From positions 2,480,001-2,544,000 of the forward strand of contig OZ244833.1 of assembly GCA_965220535.1 (NCBI GenBank): a stretch of DNA of 64,000 nt, written 5' to 3'. The notes under the pieces are model-generated. The model searched no databases. It was not told the DNA's origin and worked only from the letters and a program-made list of their open reading frames with translations. Both the position numbers and the translations under genes were made by a program. The DNA is from HK1 sp965220535 (GTDB lineage Bacteria; Pseudomonadota; Gammaproteobacteria; HK1). Shown piece after piece: positions 35,586 through 45,483 of the stretch. The stretch's first letter is position 1, and each line of letters opens with the position of its first letter.

Positions 35586-36947
35586 ATGATTGCGAAATTC
35601 TTTTCCGCGGTCTTTCGGCTGCTAAAGCGCATGGTGTTGCCGGTCCTGATCCTCGTCGTCGGGGTTTGGGGCATGATGGCTTTGGTCAACAGCAAGCCCG
35701 AGCTCGAGCCCCGACAGCCGGAAGAAAAAGAATGGACGGTGATGGCGGAGCCGGTCGCCCTCGGAAAAGTCACCCCCGAAATCGCTCTTTTCGCCCGTGT
35801 CGAATCCTCCCGCACCGCCGATCTCTCGGCCTCCTTGAACGCCGACGTGCTGACGGTCGAGATCTTCGAAGGGGATTCCGTGGCCCTCGATGCGCCGCTG
35901 GTCGCCCTCGATCGAAGCGAGGCGCAGCTGATCGTCGAGCAGCGCATCGCGGATGTGGACGAACTGTCCTCCGAACTCGAGCGCGAGGCCCTGCAATACC
36001 GTAACGACCTGCAGGCGGCGAAGCGGGAAAAGGAAATTCTGGCCCTCGTCCGGGAAGATATCAAAAGGGCGAGGAGCCTGCAGGAGAGGAATCTCGGTTC
36101 GAAATCCACCCTCGATCAAGCGCGGCGCGAGGAGCAACGCCAACTCTTGGCGATCGAACAACGCACCCTTGCCATCGAGGGCTATTCGAGTCGCAAAAAA
36201 CGACTCGAGGCCAGCCTGTCTCGGGCGCAGGCGGGGTTGGCGCGGGCTCGTCTCGATCTCGAACGCACCTTGGTCAAGGCTCCCTTCGACGGCCGCATCA
36301 CCCAAGTGTTCGTTTCGCCCGGAGATCGGGTGCGCCCCGGGGATCGTCTGCTGACGATATTCGACAGTTCCGCGCTCGAACTGCGCTCCCAGATCCCCTT
36401 GCGCTACCTGCCGCAATTCAGCCGCACGCTGGAGCGGGGCTCGGCTTTGGACGCTCGTGCGAGGGTGGACGGCTTGGAGATTCGTGCCCGCTTGCATCGT
36501 CTCACGGCCGAGGTGAAACGCGGCTCCGGCGGGGCCGACGCGCTTTTCCGGGTGGTCGAGGGCCGCGATTGGTTGCAGATCGGACGCACCTTGCGCCTCG
36601 TCGCCGACCTGCCGCCGGTCGAGCGCGGGATCCTTCTGCCGCGCTCGGCCCTTTACGGCACCGATCGGGTCTTCGTCGTCGAGCGGGGAAGGATGAAAGG
36701 GGTGAGGGTCGAGCGTTTGGGAGAGGTCGATCTCGATAGCCCCGGCAGTTCGCGCATCGTCGTCGCTTCCCCCGATCTGAACGCCGGGGATCTGGTCGTC
36801 ATTACTCAGTTGCCGAACGCCATCGACGGGCTCAAGCTGCGGGTGCTCGACGCTTCGGGCTCGCTGATCGAAGACGGCTCGTCCGACTCCGAAAGCGAGA
36901 CCGGCGGCGACGAGACCGATCCCGCGCCGGCGCAAACCAAAGGCTAA
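35586..36947 (+). CDS. RND efflux periplasmic adaptor (membrane fusion protein)
   Basis: Adaptor of a resistance-nodulation-division exporter, anchored by one N-terminal helix (MVLPVLILVVGVWGMMALV) and otherwise periplasmic. A barrel-sandwich half (SLNADVLTVEIFEGDSVALD) is followed by a long coiled-coil hairpin (~residues 115-220, rich in E/R/L). The second lipoyl half (LERTLVKAPFDGRITQVFVS then PGDRVRPGDRL) and a beta-barrel domain come next. The C-terminal tail is acidic (SDSESETGGDETDP). 453 residues. It is 16 bp upstream of the pump gene, so the two form an operon; no TolC-type outer-membrane gene is adjacent. Confidence 0.9.
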   Translation: MIAKFFSAVFRLLKRMVLPVLILVVGVWGMMALVNSKPELEPRQPEEKEWTVMAEPVALGKVTPEIALFARVESSRTADLSASLNADVLTVEIFEGDSVALDAPLVALDRSEAQLIVEQRIADVDELSSELEREALQYRNDLQAAKREKEILALVREDIKRARSLQERNLGSKSTLDQARREEQRQLLAIEQRTLAIEGYSSRKKRLEASLSRAQAGLARARLDLERTLVKAPFDGRITQVFVSPGDRVRPGDRLLTIFDSSALELRSQIPLRYLPQFSRTLERGSALDARARVDGLEIRARLHRLTAEVKRGSGGADALFRVVEGRDWLQIGRTLRLVADLPPVERGILLPRSALYGTDRVFVVERGRMKGVRVERLGEVDLDSPGSSRIVVASPDLNAGDLVVITQLPNAIDGLKLRVLDASGSLIEDGSSDSESETGGDETDPAPAQTKG

Positions 36948-36963
36948 AGGAACGATCCGCACG

Positions 36964-39900
36964 ATGAAGGAAAACCCTTTGGATAAAAAGCGTCCGGCGG
37001 AGCGCCCGGCGGAGCGTCCGGCGGCCGATCAGAGCCGGGAGAGCCTGCCGAGCGCATCGGCTCCCTCCGCCACCGAGCCCTCCGTCGAGGTCGATACCCG
37101 GACCGGCGCCTCCGGCGTGGTCATCGAGGGAGAGGCGGTGGCGCCTCTCGCCTTGGAAGATCGATCGCGAAGCCGCGACGAAGCCTCTTCCGCAAGGGGC
37201 GAGCGCACCGGAGTGATCGAAGCCTTCACCCGGCATCCGGTCGCCTGCAATCTGCTGATGGTGGTCATGCTCTTGGTCGGGGCCTTTTCGTTGACGCGGT
37301 TGAATACGCAGTTCTTCCCCGATTTCTCGATCGATTTCATCGTGGTGACGACCTCATGGTCCGGGGCTTCGGCCGAGGATGTCGAAGCCGGGATTACCGA
37401 TCCCATCGAAAGCGAACTGCTGGGCTTGGGCTCGGTGCGCCAGATCCTCTCGACCTCGCGACAAGGAGTCTCCGTCGTCACCTTGGAGTACGAGCAGGGC
37501 ACGGATATGACCTTCGCGCTCGACGAAGTCAACGAGCGCATCGGGGCTTTGAGCACCCTGCCGGAAAACGCCGAACAGCCGAAGATCAAACAGATCATTC
37601 GTTACGAGCCCATCGCCAAACTGTTGGTGACGGGAGACGATATCTTCGCTTTGCGCCCGATCGTGCGGCGGATCGAACGCGAACTGCTCGACCGCGGCAT
37701 CGCGAAAATCGATATCGTCGGCCTGCCCGAGGAAGAGGTCGCGATCCAAGTTCCCACCGCCGCTTTGCAAGAACTGGATATGACGCTCGACGATATCGCC
37801 CGTCGAGTGGGCAATCTCTCGCGGGACGTGCCCTCCGGAAGCGTCGGGATCACCGAGGCGTCGAAGCAGATCCGCGCGTTGGATCAGCAACGCCGGGAAT
37901 TCGGTTTCGAGAATTTGCCCCTCGAAGCGCGCGACGATCGTCTGCTCGTATTGGGGGATATCGCCGAAGTCGAACGCCGCTCCCGCAAATCCCAAACTCT
38001 CGTCACCCACGAGGGGCGCCCGGCAGTCAGCCTGACCTTGAACCGCGCCCAAGGCGCCGACACCCTCGATATGGCGGAGATTTTGAATCAATGGCTCGAA
38101 AGCCAAGCCCCTTTCCCGCCGGGGGTGGAAGTCTTCACTTACGAAGAAGACTACAAGTTGGTGCTCTCGCGCATGAATCTGCTGCTCAAGAACGGCTTGG
38201 GCGGTTTGCTCCTCGTGCTGGCGATGCTCTTTCTTCTGCTCAAACTACGCGTCGCGTTCTGGGTGGCGGTGGGCATTCCGATCTCCTTCATGGCGACCTT
38301 GGGGGTGCTGCTGGCCTTGGGCGGCAGTGTCAACATGATCAGCATGTTCGCCCTGATCATGGCCTTGGGGATCATCGTCGACGACGCCATCGTGGTCGGA
38401 GAGGATGCATTGACTTGGCGACAGGCGGGATTGAGCCCGTTGGCGGCCGCCGAAGCCGGCGCCCGGCGCATGTTCGTGCCCGTGCTTTGTTCCTCGTTGA
38501 CCACCATCGCCGCTTTCATGCCCCTGATGCTGGTGGGGGGGATCATCGGTACGATCCTTTTCAGCATCCCGCTGGTGGTGATTTGCGTGATCATCGCCTC
38601 GGTCGTCGAGAGTTTTTTGATCCTGCCCGGGCATCTGCACCATTCCTTCCTCAAAGAGCAACGCCTCGCCTTGCGTCGCGGCGGTCAAGACGCCAAGAAG
38701 GAAAGCGCGATTCGAGGGGGGCTCGATCGGGGATTCGTTCGCCTGCGAGACGGCATTTTTCGCCCCCTCGTTACCCGCGCCGTCGCCCGCCCCGTCGCCA
38801 CTTTATGCTGTGCGATATCGGCTCTGCTGCTGGTCTTCGGTTTGATCGGCGGCGGTCGGGTCGCTTTCAGTTTTTTCCCCACCCCCGAGGGTCGCACCGT
38901 CTTCTCCGACGTGAAATTCGTCGCCGGAACCTCGAGTGCGGATGTGGCGCGATATATGAGGGCGCTCGAAGACTCGTTGCGCGAAGTCGAGGCCGGTTTC
39001 GACGAAAGGCTCGTGGAGAGCGCGATCGTCATCTTGGGCAGAACGGCCCCGGGCGGGGACGGGACTTTCTTGGAAGGGGATCATATCGCCAGCATGCAGG
39101 TGGAAATGGTCGATCCGGAACGGCGTGACGTCAGAAACAACGAATTCGTCAAGGCGTGGCAAAAGAATATCGAAATGCCACCGGCCATCGACAGCATCAG
39201 CGTCTACGAGCGCCTCGGCGGGCCGCCCGGAAGGGATATCGATATCCGCTTGGTCGGGGACGATATCAACGCTCTCAAGGCGGCGGCTCAGGATCTGACC
39301 GGAGTGCTTCGGACCATCAACGGAGTCATCGATATCGGCGACGATCTGCCTTTCGGCAAGGAGCAGTTGATCTTTCGCCTGACCCCGCAGGCGAGCGCGG
39401 TCGGTTTGACGGTGGCCGATGTCGGAGCCCAACTGCGCGCGGCTTATAACGGCCATGTCGCGCAGGTTTTCCAAGACGAGGGCGAGGATATCGAAGTGCG
39501 GGTGATCCTGCCCGACTCCGAGCGCGACGATCTGGCGAGCATCGAGCGTTTCGTGCTCTCGTTGCCGGGGGGCGGCACCATGCCCTTGTTGACCGCGGTG
39601 GAGTTGGAATCGAGGCGCGGCTTCGATGTTCTGCGCCACCGCAACGGGCAACTCTCGGTCCAAGTGTCCGCCAGCGTCGACAAGACGGCCAACAACGCCA
39701 ACGCCGTCTATGCCGAGCTCAGGGCCGGTCCCCTGCCGGATTTGATCTCCTTGCACGGAGTGGAATGGACGGTCGAAGGCTTGCAGGCGGAGCAGGTCAA
39801 TACCCTCAACGACATGCTTTGGGGCGCCGGTCTTGCCATCGCCCTCATCTATTTGATCCTTGCCTTCGTTTTCGCCTCCTACGGTTGGCCGCTGGTGGTG

Positions 39901-40371
39901 ATGTCGACGATCCCCTTCGGTTTGGTCGGGGCGATCGGCGGCCACTGGCTGATGGGTATCGATCTAACCATCTTGTCGCTCTTCGGGCTCTTCGCGCTTT
40001 CCGGTATCGTCGTCAACGACTCGATCATCCTCGTTACCTTCTACAAAGAACTGAAGCAGGGAGGGATGCCTTGGCGCGAGGCGATCGTGGAGGCGGCGTG
40101 CCGTCGCTTGCGAGCGGTGCTGTTGACTTCGTTGACCACCATCGGGGGGCTCACCCCGTTGATGTTCGAGACCTCGACCCAAGCCCAGTTCCTGATCCCG
40201 ATGGCCGCGACCATCACCTTCGGACTGGCATTGGCCACCCTCTTGGTCTTGCTCTTGGTCCCCGCGCTGCTGTGTCTGCACGAGGCGGTGGCCGAGTGGT
40301 GGGAAGCGCGCTCGAAAGCGAAAGAGGAAGCGGTCGCCGAGCGATCGACCGTACCCGTCGCGACGGGCTGA
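36964..40371 (+). CDS. RND efflux transporter, inner-membrane pump
   Basis: Proton-driven AcrB/MexB-like exporter, 1135 residues, which is ~80-100 longer than typical because of a hydrophilic N-terminal extension full of Pro/Glu/Ala before the first helix (HPVACNLLMVVMLLVGAFSL). The proton-relay helix reads ALIMALGIIVDDAIVVGEDA (Asp pair in TM4). The pump fold is duplicated: SDVKFVAGTSSADVARYM begins the second porter half, and TTIGGLTPLMFETSTQAQF and LFGLFALSGIVVNDSIILVT mark the second membrane half. AAAGGAA precedes the ATG. Substrate (drug, heavy metal or lipid) cannot be assigned. Confidence 0.93.
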   Translation: MKENPLDKKRPAERPAERPAADQSRESLPSASAPSATEPSVEVDTRTGASGVVIEGEAVAPLALEDRSRSRDEASSARGERTGVIEAFTRHPVACNLLMVVMLLVGAFSLTRLNTQFFPDFSIDFIVVTTSWSGASAEDVEAGITDPIESELLGLGSVRQILSTSRQGVSVVTLEYEQGTDMTFALDEVNERIGALSTLPENAEQPKIKQIIRYEPIAKLLVTGDDIFALRPIVRRIERELLDRGIAKIDIVGLPEEEVAIQVPTAALQELDMTLDDIARRVGNLSRDVPSGSVGITEASKQIRALDQQRREFGFENLPLEARDDRLLVLGDIAEVERRSRKSQTLVTHEGRPAVSLTLNRAQGADTLDMAEILNQWLESQAPFPPGVEVFTYEEDYKLVLSRMNLLLKNGLGGLLLVLAMLFLLLKLRVAFWVAVGIPISFMATLGVLLALGGSVNMISMFALIMALGIIVDDAIVVGEDALTWRQAGLSPLAAAEAGARRMFVPVLCSSLTTIAAFMPLMLVGGIIGTILFSIPLVVICVIIASVVESFLILPGHLHHSFLKEQRLALRRGGQDAKKESAIRGGLDRGFVRLRDGIFRPLVTRAVARPVATLCCAISALLLVFGLIGGGRVAFSFFPTPEGRTVFSDVKFVAGTSSADVARYMRALEDSLREVEAGFDERLVESAIVILGRTAPGGDGTFLEGDHIASMQVEMVDPERRDVRNNEFVKAWQKNIEMPPAIDSISVYERLGGPPGRDIDIRLVGDDINALKAAAQDLTGVLRTINGVIDIGDDLPFGKEQLIFRLTPQASAVGLTVADVGAQLRAAYNGHVAQVFQDEGEDIEVRVILPDSERDDLASIERFVLSLPGGGTMPLLTAVELESRRGFDVLRHRNGQLSVQVSASVDKTANNANAVYAELRAGPLPDLISLHGVEWTVEGLQAEQVNTLNDMLWGAGLAIALIYLILAFVFASYGWPLVVMSTIPFGLVGAIGGHWLMGIDLTILSLFGLFALSGIVVNDSIILVTFYKELKQGGMPWREAIVEAACRRLRAVLLTSLTTIGGLTPLMFETSTQAQFLIPMAATITFGLALATLLVLLLVPALLCLHEAVAEWWEARSKAKEEAVAERSTVPVATG

Positions 40372-41341
40372 ATCGAAAAAGGGTCCTTGGAAAAGGCTTG
40401 AACAAAGCTTGGGAAGGGCTCGAAAAGGCTCGAAAAAGCAGCGAAATCGGACTTGCCTTCGCCGCCGCCGGGCGTGCGCTAGCGAAAGAAAAGTCACCGG
40501 CGGTGACGAAGAATCCGACGAAACCTACGCCGAACTCGTCGCCGAAGCGACGCGCTGACCCAAGGCTTGCGAATCCGGGCGACGGCGATATCCTTGCGTC
40601 GGCGCCCGGCTAGGGCTCGGAACAACCTGCGAATGAGTGCGCGAGCCGAGCCCGTCTTTATAGATGGCACCGAAAGAGATTCGAACTCGTAGCGGCAGGC
40701 TCTCGTACAAAGTCGGCTGCCGAAGACGAAGCCCGCTCGCCGAAAATACCCCGCCATCGGAGATCTCCACCGATCGAGGGTCTCGGCTTCGCCTTTCGAT
40801 CGAACGATCCCTTTCGAAGCCGCGAGATAAGGCTCAGGATGCGGCGATATCCGAGCCTTTCGGTCTCCCGCCGGATTCGTCGAGGGCCGAGCCCTTGAAC
40901 GCCACTTTGGATCGATCCCCTCGAGCATCGATCCGGTCATTCCCTTCCGACCATCCCCTGTCGAAGCGGCCATCCCCTTCGAAGCGGCGTCGCCTTGTCG
41001 AGCCCCGGAGGATGATCCCGAGGATCGATCTCGAGCGATCCCGGCCGAAGGTCGAATCCTTTGCCGGAACGCCGACAAGCCCCGGCACAAACCATTCCGC
41101 ATACGAGTTCGGCCAAAGGCGGCTTTGCCCCTCGATAAAAGCCTTGGGCGAACGAAATCCCCGCCGCCGCCTGCCCGCAAGAGGAGTTCTCGATTCGCCG
41201 CCCCCCTCTCGGGTTCACCTCCTCGAGAGGATTGTCACCTCCCAACACTTTTTTCTTGTGATATATTCGCTCGCTCCGTCATATCGGTAAGTCGTATCGG
41301 TACGATGCATATTCTTCTTCGGACAAGGAAGAGGTGGGTTT
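40372..41341. other. Intergenic region upstream of the defence operon, no complete gene seen
   Basis: Nearly 1 kb without a recognisable protein. At 40665-40690 the minus strand reads GAGTTCGAATCTC followed by TTTCGGTGCCA, like the T-arm and acceptor end of a tRNA, but no matching 5' acceptor strand or full cloverleaf is found. It could be a tRNA 3' remnant or chance. Confidence 0.45.
41259..41267 (+). promoter_or_regulatory. Candidate extended -10 promoter of the MADS-like operon
   Basis: TG-A-TATATT in an AT-rich patch within GC-rich DNA, ~75 bp before the first start codon. No good -35 at normal spacing, as is common for extended -10 promoters. Confidence 0.35.
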
Positions 41342-44300
41342 ATGAATGTCTCCCTCGTGCACCACGGGCCGCCGGTCAATCATAGCGAGCGCACCGCCAT
41401 CGAACATATCGAATCCCGGTTGAAATCCGAGCCGGGGGATGATTTTTGGTGTCTGCTGACCAATATCCTTCTTTCCTCGAATCATCATCGTCAGTCGGAC
41501 GAGATCGATATCGTCGCCATCGGTCCGCCGGGGGTGCAGATCATCGAGGTCAAGCATTGGCCCTTCGCTCGCATCAAGAAAGATCCTGAGGGTGTCGGCG
41601 AAGAAGCGGATCGCTTGATGATGAAGGCGCGACGCTTGGCCGGGTTTTTGCGCCCCAAGGTCAAGGATATAGGTTATGTCTACGGCGCATTTTTGCTGAC
41701 CGAGTCGGCATCGAAAACCAAGGGGGTCGACGAAGCGGCCGATATCAGAGGCGCTTCTTTTCATTCCCTCAAGGGTTGGGAGAAGGCGATCGGCTTTAGA
41801 GGCAAGCCGCGTTTGTCGCCGGCCGAAATAACCAAACTGGCCGATTCCCTGACCAAACCGGGGGATCGAAGAAGCGACGGCCCGCCCAAACGCGTGGGCT
41901 CTTATGTGCATTTGAAGGAGGTGGAAAGACCCCGACAGGGCGACGAGGATTTTTGCCGGATATTCCAAGCCGTGCACTCTCATCGGCGCTCTTCGGCGGT
42001 GGTCTATCTTTATGACCTCACCTCGCCGCCGGACTCCGGTCTTGACGGGGATATAAGAACCAAGGCGGAAAGACGGTGGCAGGCCTTGCACCGGCTGCAG
42101 CAATATAAGTGGGTCCCTCGAATCATCGATTCCTTCCAGGATTCCTCGGGGCATTCGGGTGAATTGTGTTTTTTCACGATTCAAGATCCGGCGGCTTCGA
42201 ATATTCGCGAACGCATGAAGGATGAATCCTGGGATATCGATGCCCGCTTGGAGTTTTGTCTGAACACGGTGGACGCGGTACGGGAATTGCATGCGGTCGA
42301 CGTCGATATGGTGCATCGGAATCTGAATCCCTCGACCATCCTCGTCGGCAAGGACAATTCCCCGATCTTGACCGGCTTCAACTACGCCCGCATCCCGGAG
42401 CAGATGACGATCGCCTCCGCCGACATCCCCAAGGGCTTGGCGGAAGAAAATCGCGCCCCCGAGGTCGTCGAACAAGGCCTCATCGCCGCCGGTCCGCGCA
42501 CCGATGTGTATTCGCTCTGCCGTAGTTTGGCAGTTCTTTTTTCCGAAGACGACCCGGACCCGCGAGCCAAGGGCATCCTCGAGGCGCTTTCGAAGGGGAC
42601 GCAAGACAACCCCGAGGACCGCATCGAGTTGTCGGCATTGCACGAATCGCTGAAAGAGTACGAAAAGGAGAAGAAGAGCCTCGTTTCATCTCTCCCGTCG
42701 CCTCGATATTGGACCGAAGATCAGATCGTTCCTTTTCCGGGTCGGGAGCGGCACCGGGAATGCAAGATCGTTTCCCGCCTCGGCCGAGGGGGCGGCGGAA
42801 TCGCTTTTCGGGTGGAAGAGGTGCCGGAGGGTGAGGATAGAGAAGAGGATGACGGCGAGATTCTTTCCTTTGTCGGCAAAGTCGTTCTCGAGCGCGAAAA
42901 AAGCGAGTCTTCGCTGAGAGCCTACAAACTTGCCGAATCGCGCCTTCGTCATGTTTTCGCCGCGGGCGAAACATCCCTGTCGAAGATCATCGATACTGCG
43001 GACGAATGGCACGAAAAGTCTTTTATCGCCTTGATGTCTTGGGTGCCGGGCGAGCACTTGGAGAACTACAGCGAAGAATATTTGGGGATGCATGTCGATG
43101 AAGACAAAGACGAATCGGAGCACGATCTCGCCATGCGCTGGTTGCGTTCGATTTGCAAGGCTCTGGATTCGCTGCATAAAAACAACTTGGTGCACGGCGA
43201 TATCAGCCCCCGCAATCTCATCGTCTCCGGCGATGATTTGGTCGTGATCGATTACGACCATGTGGTGACGATCGGCGATACCGTCGAGGGCTTCGGCACC
43301 CCCGATTATTCCCCTTACGGCCCTAAAGGAAAAAAAGCCGAGCCCGCCAACGATTTTTATTCCTTGGCCGCCAGTTTTTTCAAGGTTTTATATAACCGGG
43401 AGCCTTTTCGCCACGGGGGCGATCTCGCCAAGGATCGCGGTTTATATTGGGAAGGATTGGATCGAGAACGCTACGGTGTGATCTCCGATTTTATGGACAA
43501 GGCGACCCATCCGGATCGCTCCTTACGTTTTACATCGGCGCAACAAGCCTTGGCTTTCCTCGACGGCAAATTCGAAACGCAAGTCGCGAAGCGATCGACC
43601 GCAGCGCCGAAGGTGGCGGGCGAAGCGGCAAAAAAGACGATCGAGGTCGCATCCTCGATCGCATCGGAATCCGAAAGAAACGACAACGAAATCGATTTCT
43701 TGCATTCCATCTTGCAATCCTATCCGGGGTCGAAACGAGGCAATCACGAAACCCGCGGCTTGGACACGGAGTTCGCGGAAGAGACTTATGTCCAAACCAA
43801 ATTGTTCGATGTATTGCTCGAAGATATAAAAGAACGACGCCGCAGCCTGATCATCCTATGCGGCAACGCCGGGGACGGAAAGACCGCGATTTTGCAGCGA
43901 TTGGCGAAACAGTTGGGGATCGAAAAAGACGCATCCTCGAGTCAGCGGATATTGGAAGGGAAACTCGATAAGGGGTTGAGGGTGCATATCAACCTCGACG
44001 GATCGGCATCGTGGGCAGGAAAATCCTCCGACGATCTGTTGGATGATTCCTTGCAGCCTTTTATGCAGGGAAAACCGAGCGAGAAACGCGTCCATCTGTT
44101 GGCGATCAACGACGGCCGCCTGCTCGAGTGGATCGAGCGGGTCGAAAAGAAATCGGACGGCCAAACCCCCTTGACCGAAGAACTCGAATCATGCATTCAA
44201 GCCGTTCAAGATCAGCAAAAGATACCCGAAGGTTCTCATATCAGATTCGTCAGCCTCAATCAGCGCTCGCTGGTCGGGGGTTACGATAAGAAAAACAACA

Positions 44301-45478
44301 GTATCGATACGACTTTTCTCGAAGGACTGCTCGAACAGTTTTACGGCGGCAAAAAAGCCCCCGAAATTTGGGCTCCGTGCGCCACCTGCTCGGCTCAGGA
44401 TCGCTGCGATATCCTCAACGCCACCCGTCTTTTCGCCCCCGACGCTTTGAACTTGCCCGAAAGACCCGATAAATCCCGAAGAGAGCGCGCCCGCCGGCGC
44501 TTTTTCACGATGTTGCAGGCGGTTCATTTACGAGGCGAAAAACATATCACGATGCGCGAGCTTCGCGCGAGCCTGGCCTATATCCTTTTCGGCATTCATC
44601 ATTGCACCGACTATCACCGACAAGGGATCGCGAAAGACGAGGAGAGCGTTTGGTGGAATCGGGCGTTTTCACCCCTCTCCCCCGCAAGGCAGGGAGATGT
44701 ATTGAGCGAGTTGGTCCGCTTCGATCCGGCGCTCGAATCCCATCCGCAAATCGATCGTTATTTGCTGAGCCGCCCTTATATCAAAGATCAGGATAAAGCC
44801 CTTCGCTATCCCGGCAGTGCCAAAAAATCCCTCTCTTCGGCGCGGCGATGGGCGTATTTTCAATGGAGCGAAGACGAGATCGAGGCGATAGCGGGCGACA
44901 AATACGCCCTCGATTTGGCTCGGGGACGCTATTTTCGAGATTTTCGCGATCTCGAAATTTGCGGCGAGAAAAAGCGCGATGAATTGCGCGATCGTCTATG
45001 CCGCGGGATTTCCCAAATCGAGAATCTGCCGCCCAAGGCCCTGAAAAGAAAGGGGGTTCCCTTGCGGATCACCCCGAGAACCCCGACGGAAACGGCTTTT
45101 TGGGTCGAGAAAGAACGAAGCGATTTCACTTTGCGGGCGGACACTCCGCCGGAACAAGCCGGAGTCGATCGTTTTCACCATCAAGCGACCTTGGTCTATC
45201 GGTATCAAGACGGCACAAAGGAAAGCCTCCCGATGGGGGCGGATCTTTTTCATCTTTTGCTCGAACTGGGCGAGGGCTATCAACTCGGGGATATATCGAG
45301 CGACGATGTTTTCGCCCAACTTTCGATCTTCGTACAACGGTTGGTGCGGGAGAACGATCGTCGGTTGTTGGCGTGGAATCCGATGAACGAGGATGAGATA
45401 TACGAAATCGAAGCGAAAGAAAAAGGAGCGACGGGCAAACAGCAGATCGTCATTCAATCGCTGGGTGCAAGGGAGTAG
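41342..45478 (+). CDS. NERD nuclease-pseudokinase-kinase-P-loop protein (MAD6-like)
   Basis: 1378 residues, four parts in order. (1) NERD nuclease-like domain, residues ~1-120, with D56 and E69-x-K71 in DEIDIVAIGPPGVQIIEVKH, a plausible PD-(D/E)XK site. (2) A kinase-like domain ~150-440 whose catalytic loop is degenerate (HRNLNPS at 325-331, TGFNYA in place of DFG), so probably a pseudokinase. (3) A second, apparently active kinase ~455-750 with Gly-rich RLGRGGGGIAF, VHGDISPRNLIV (D620, N625) and VIDYD (D637). (4) A P-loop ATPase with GNAGDGKT at 841-848, LLAINDGR, and a possible zinc knuckle WAPCATCSAQDRC. From memory the architecture and gene order match protein kinase MAD6 of MADS; PglW of BREX-2 also combines NERD and kinase. 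AGAGGT precedes the ATG. Confidence 0.75.
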   Translation: MNVSLVHHGPPVNHSERTAIEHIESRLKSEPGDDFWCLLTNILLSSNHHRQSDEIDIVAIGPPGVQIIEVKHWPFARIKKDPEGVGEEADRLMMKARRLAGFLRPKVKDIGYVYGAFLLTESASKTKGVDEAADIRGASFHSLKGWEKAIGFRGKPRLSPAEITKLADSLTKPGDRRSDGPPKRVGSYVHLKEVERPRQGDEDFCRIFQAVHSHRRSSAVVYLYDLTSPPDSGLDGDIRTKAERRWQALHRLQQYKWVPRIIDSFQDSSGHSGELCFFTIQDPAASNIRERMKDESWDIDARLEFCLNTVDAVRELHAVDVDMVHRNLNPSTILVGKDNSPILTGFNYARIPEQMTIASADIPKGLAEENRAPEVVEQGLIAAGPRTDVYSLCRSLAVLFSEDDPDPRAKGILEALSKGTQDNPEDRIELSALHESLKEYEKEKKSLVSSLPSPRYWTEDQIVPFPGRERHRECKIVSRLGRGGGGIAFRVEEVPEGEDREEDDGEILSFVGKVVLEREKSESSLRAYKLAESRLRHVFAAGETSLSKIIDTADEWHEKSFIALMSWVPGEHLENYSEEYLGMHVDEDKDESEHDLAMRWLRSICKALDSLHKNNLVHGDISPRNLIVSGDDLVVIDYDHVVTIGDTVEGFGTPDYSPYGPKGKKAEPANDFYSLAASFFKVLYNREPFRHGGDLAKDRGLYWEGLDRERYGVISDFMDKATHPDRSLRFTSAQQALAFLDGKFETQVAKRSTAAPKVAGEAAKKTIEVASSIASESERNDNEIDFLHSILQSYPGSKRGNHETRGLDTEFAEETYVQTKLFDVLLEDIKERRRSLIILCGNAGDGKTAILQRLAKQLGIEKDASSSQRILEGKLDKGLRVHINLDGSASWAGKSSDDLLDDSLQPFMQGKPSEKRVHLLAINDGRLLEWIERVEKKSDGQTPLTEELESCIQAVQDQQKIPEGSHIRFVSLNQRSLVGGYDKKNNSIDTTFLEGLLEQFYGGKKAPEIWAPCATCSAQDRCDILNATRLFAPDALNLPERPDKSRRERARRRFFTMLQAVHLRGEKHITMRELRASLAYILFGIHHCTDYHRQGIAKDEESVWWNRAFSPLSPARQGDVLSELVRFDPALESHPQIDRYLLSRPYIKDQDKALRYPGSAKKSLSSARRWAYFQWSEDEIEAIAGDKYALDLARGRYFRDFRDLEICGEKKRDELRDRLCRGISQIENLPPKALKRKGVPLRITPRTPTETAFWVEKERSDFTLRADTPPEQAGVDRFHHQATLVYRYQDGTKESLPMGADLFHLLLELGEGYQLGDISSDDVFAQLSIFVQRLVRENDRRLLAWNPMNEDEIYEIEAKEKGATGKQQIVIQSLGARE

Positions 45479-45483
45479 CGATC

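Noticed and set aside
35622..36962. 446-codon frame antisense to the RND adaptor
   Set aside because: It mirrors a well-supported adaptor gene; an artefact of codon composition.
40620..40780. Complete tRNA gene on the minus strand
   Set aside because: Only a T-arm-like and 3' tail match is present; no pairing 5' acceptor strand, D-arm or convincing anticodon stem could be drawn.
41232..41267. Classical -35/-10 promoter (TTGTCA … TATATT) before the defence operon
   Set aside because: Spacing of 24 bp between the hexamers is too long; only the extended -10 reading was kept, at low confidence.
41279..42643. 454-codon frame antisense to the MAD6-like gene
   Set aside because: It shadows clear NERD and kinase motifs on the other strand and has no motif or start signal of its own.
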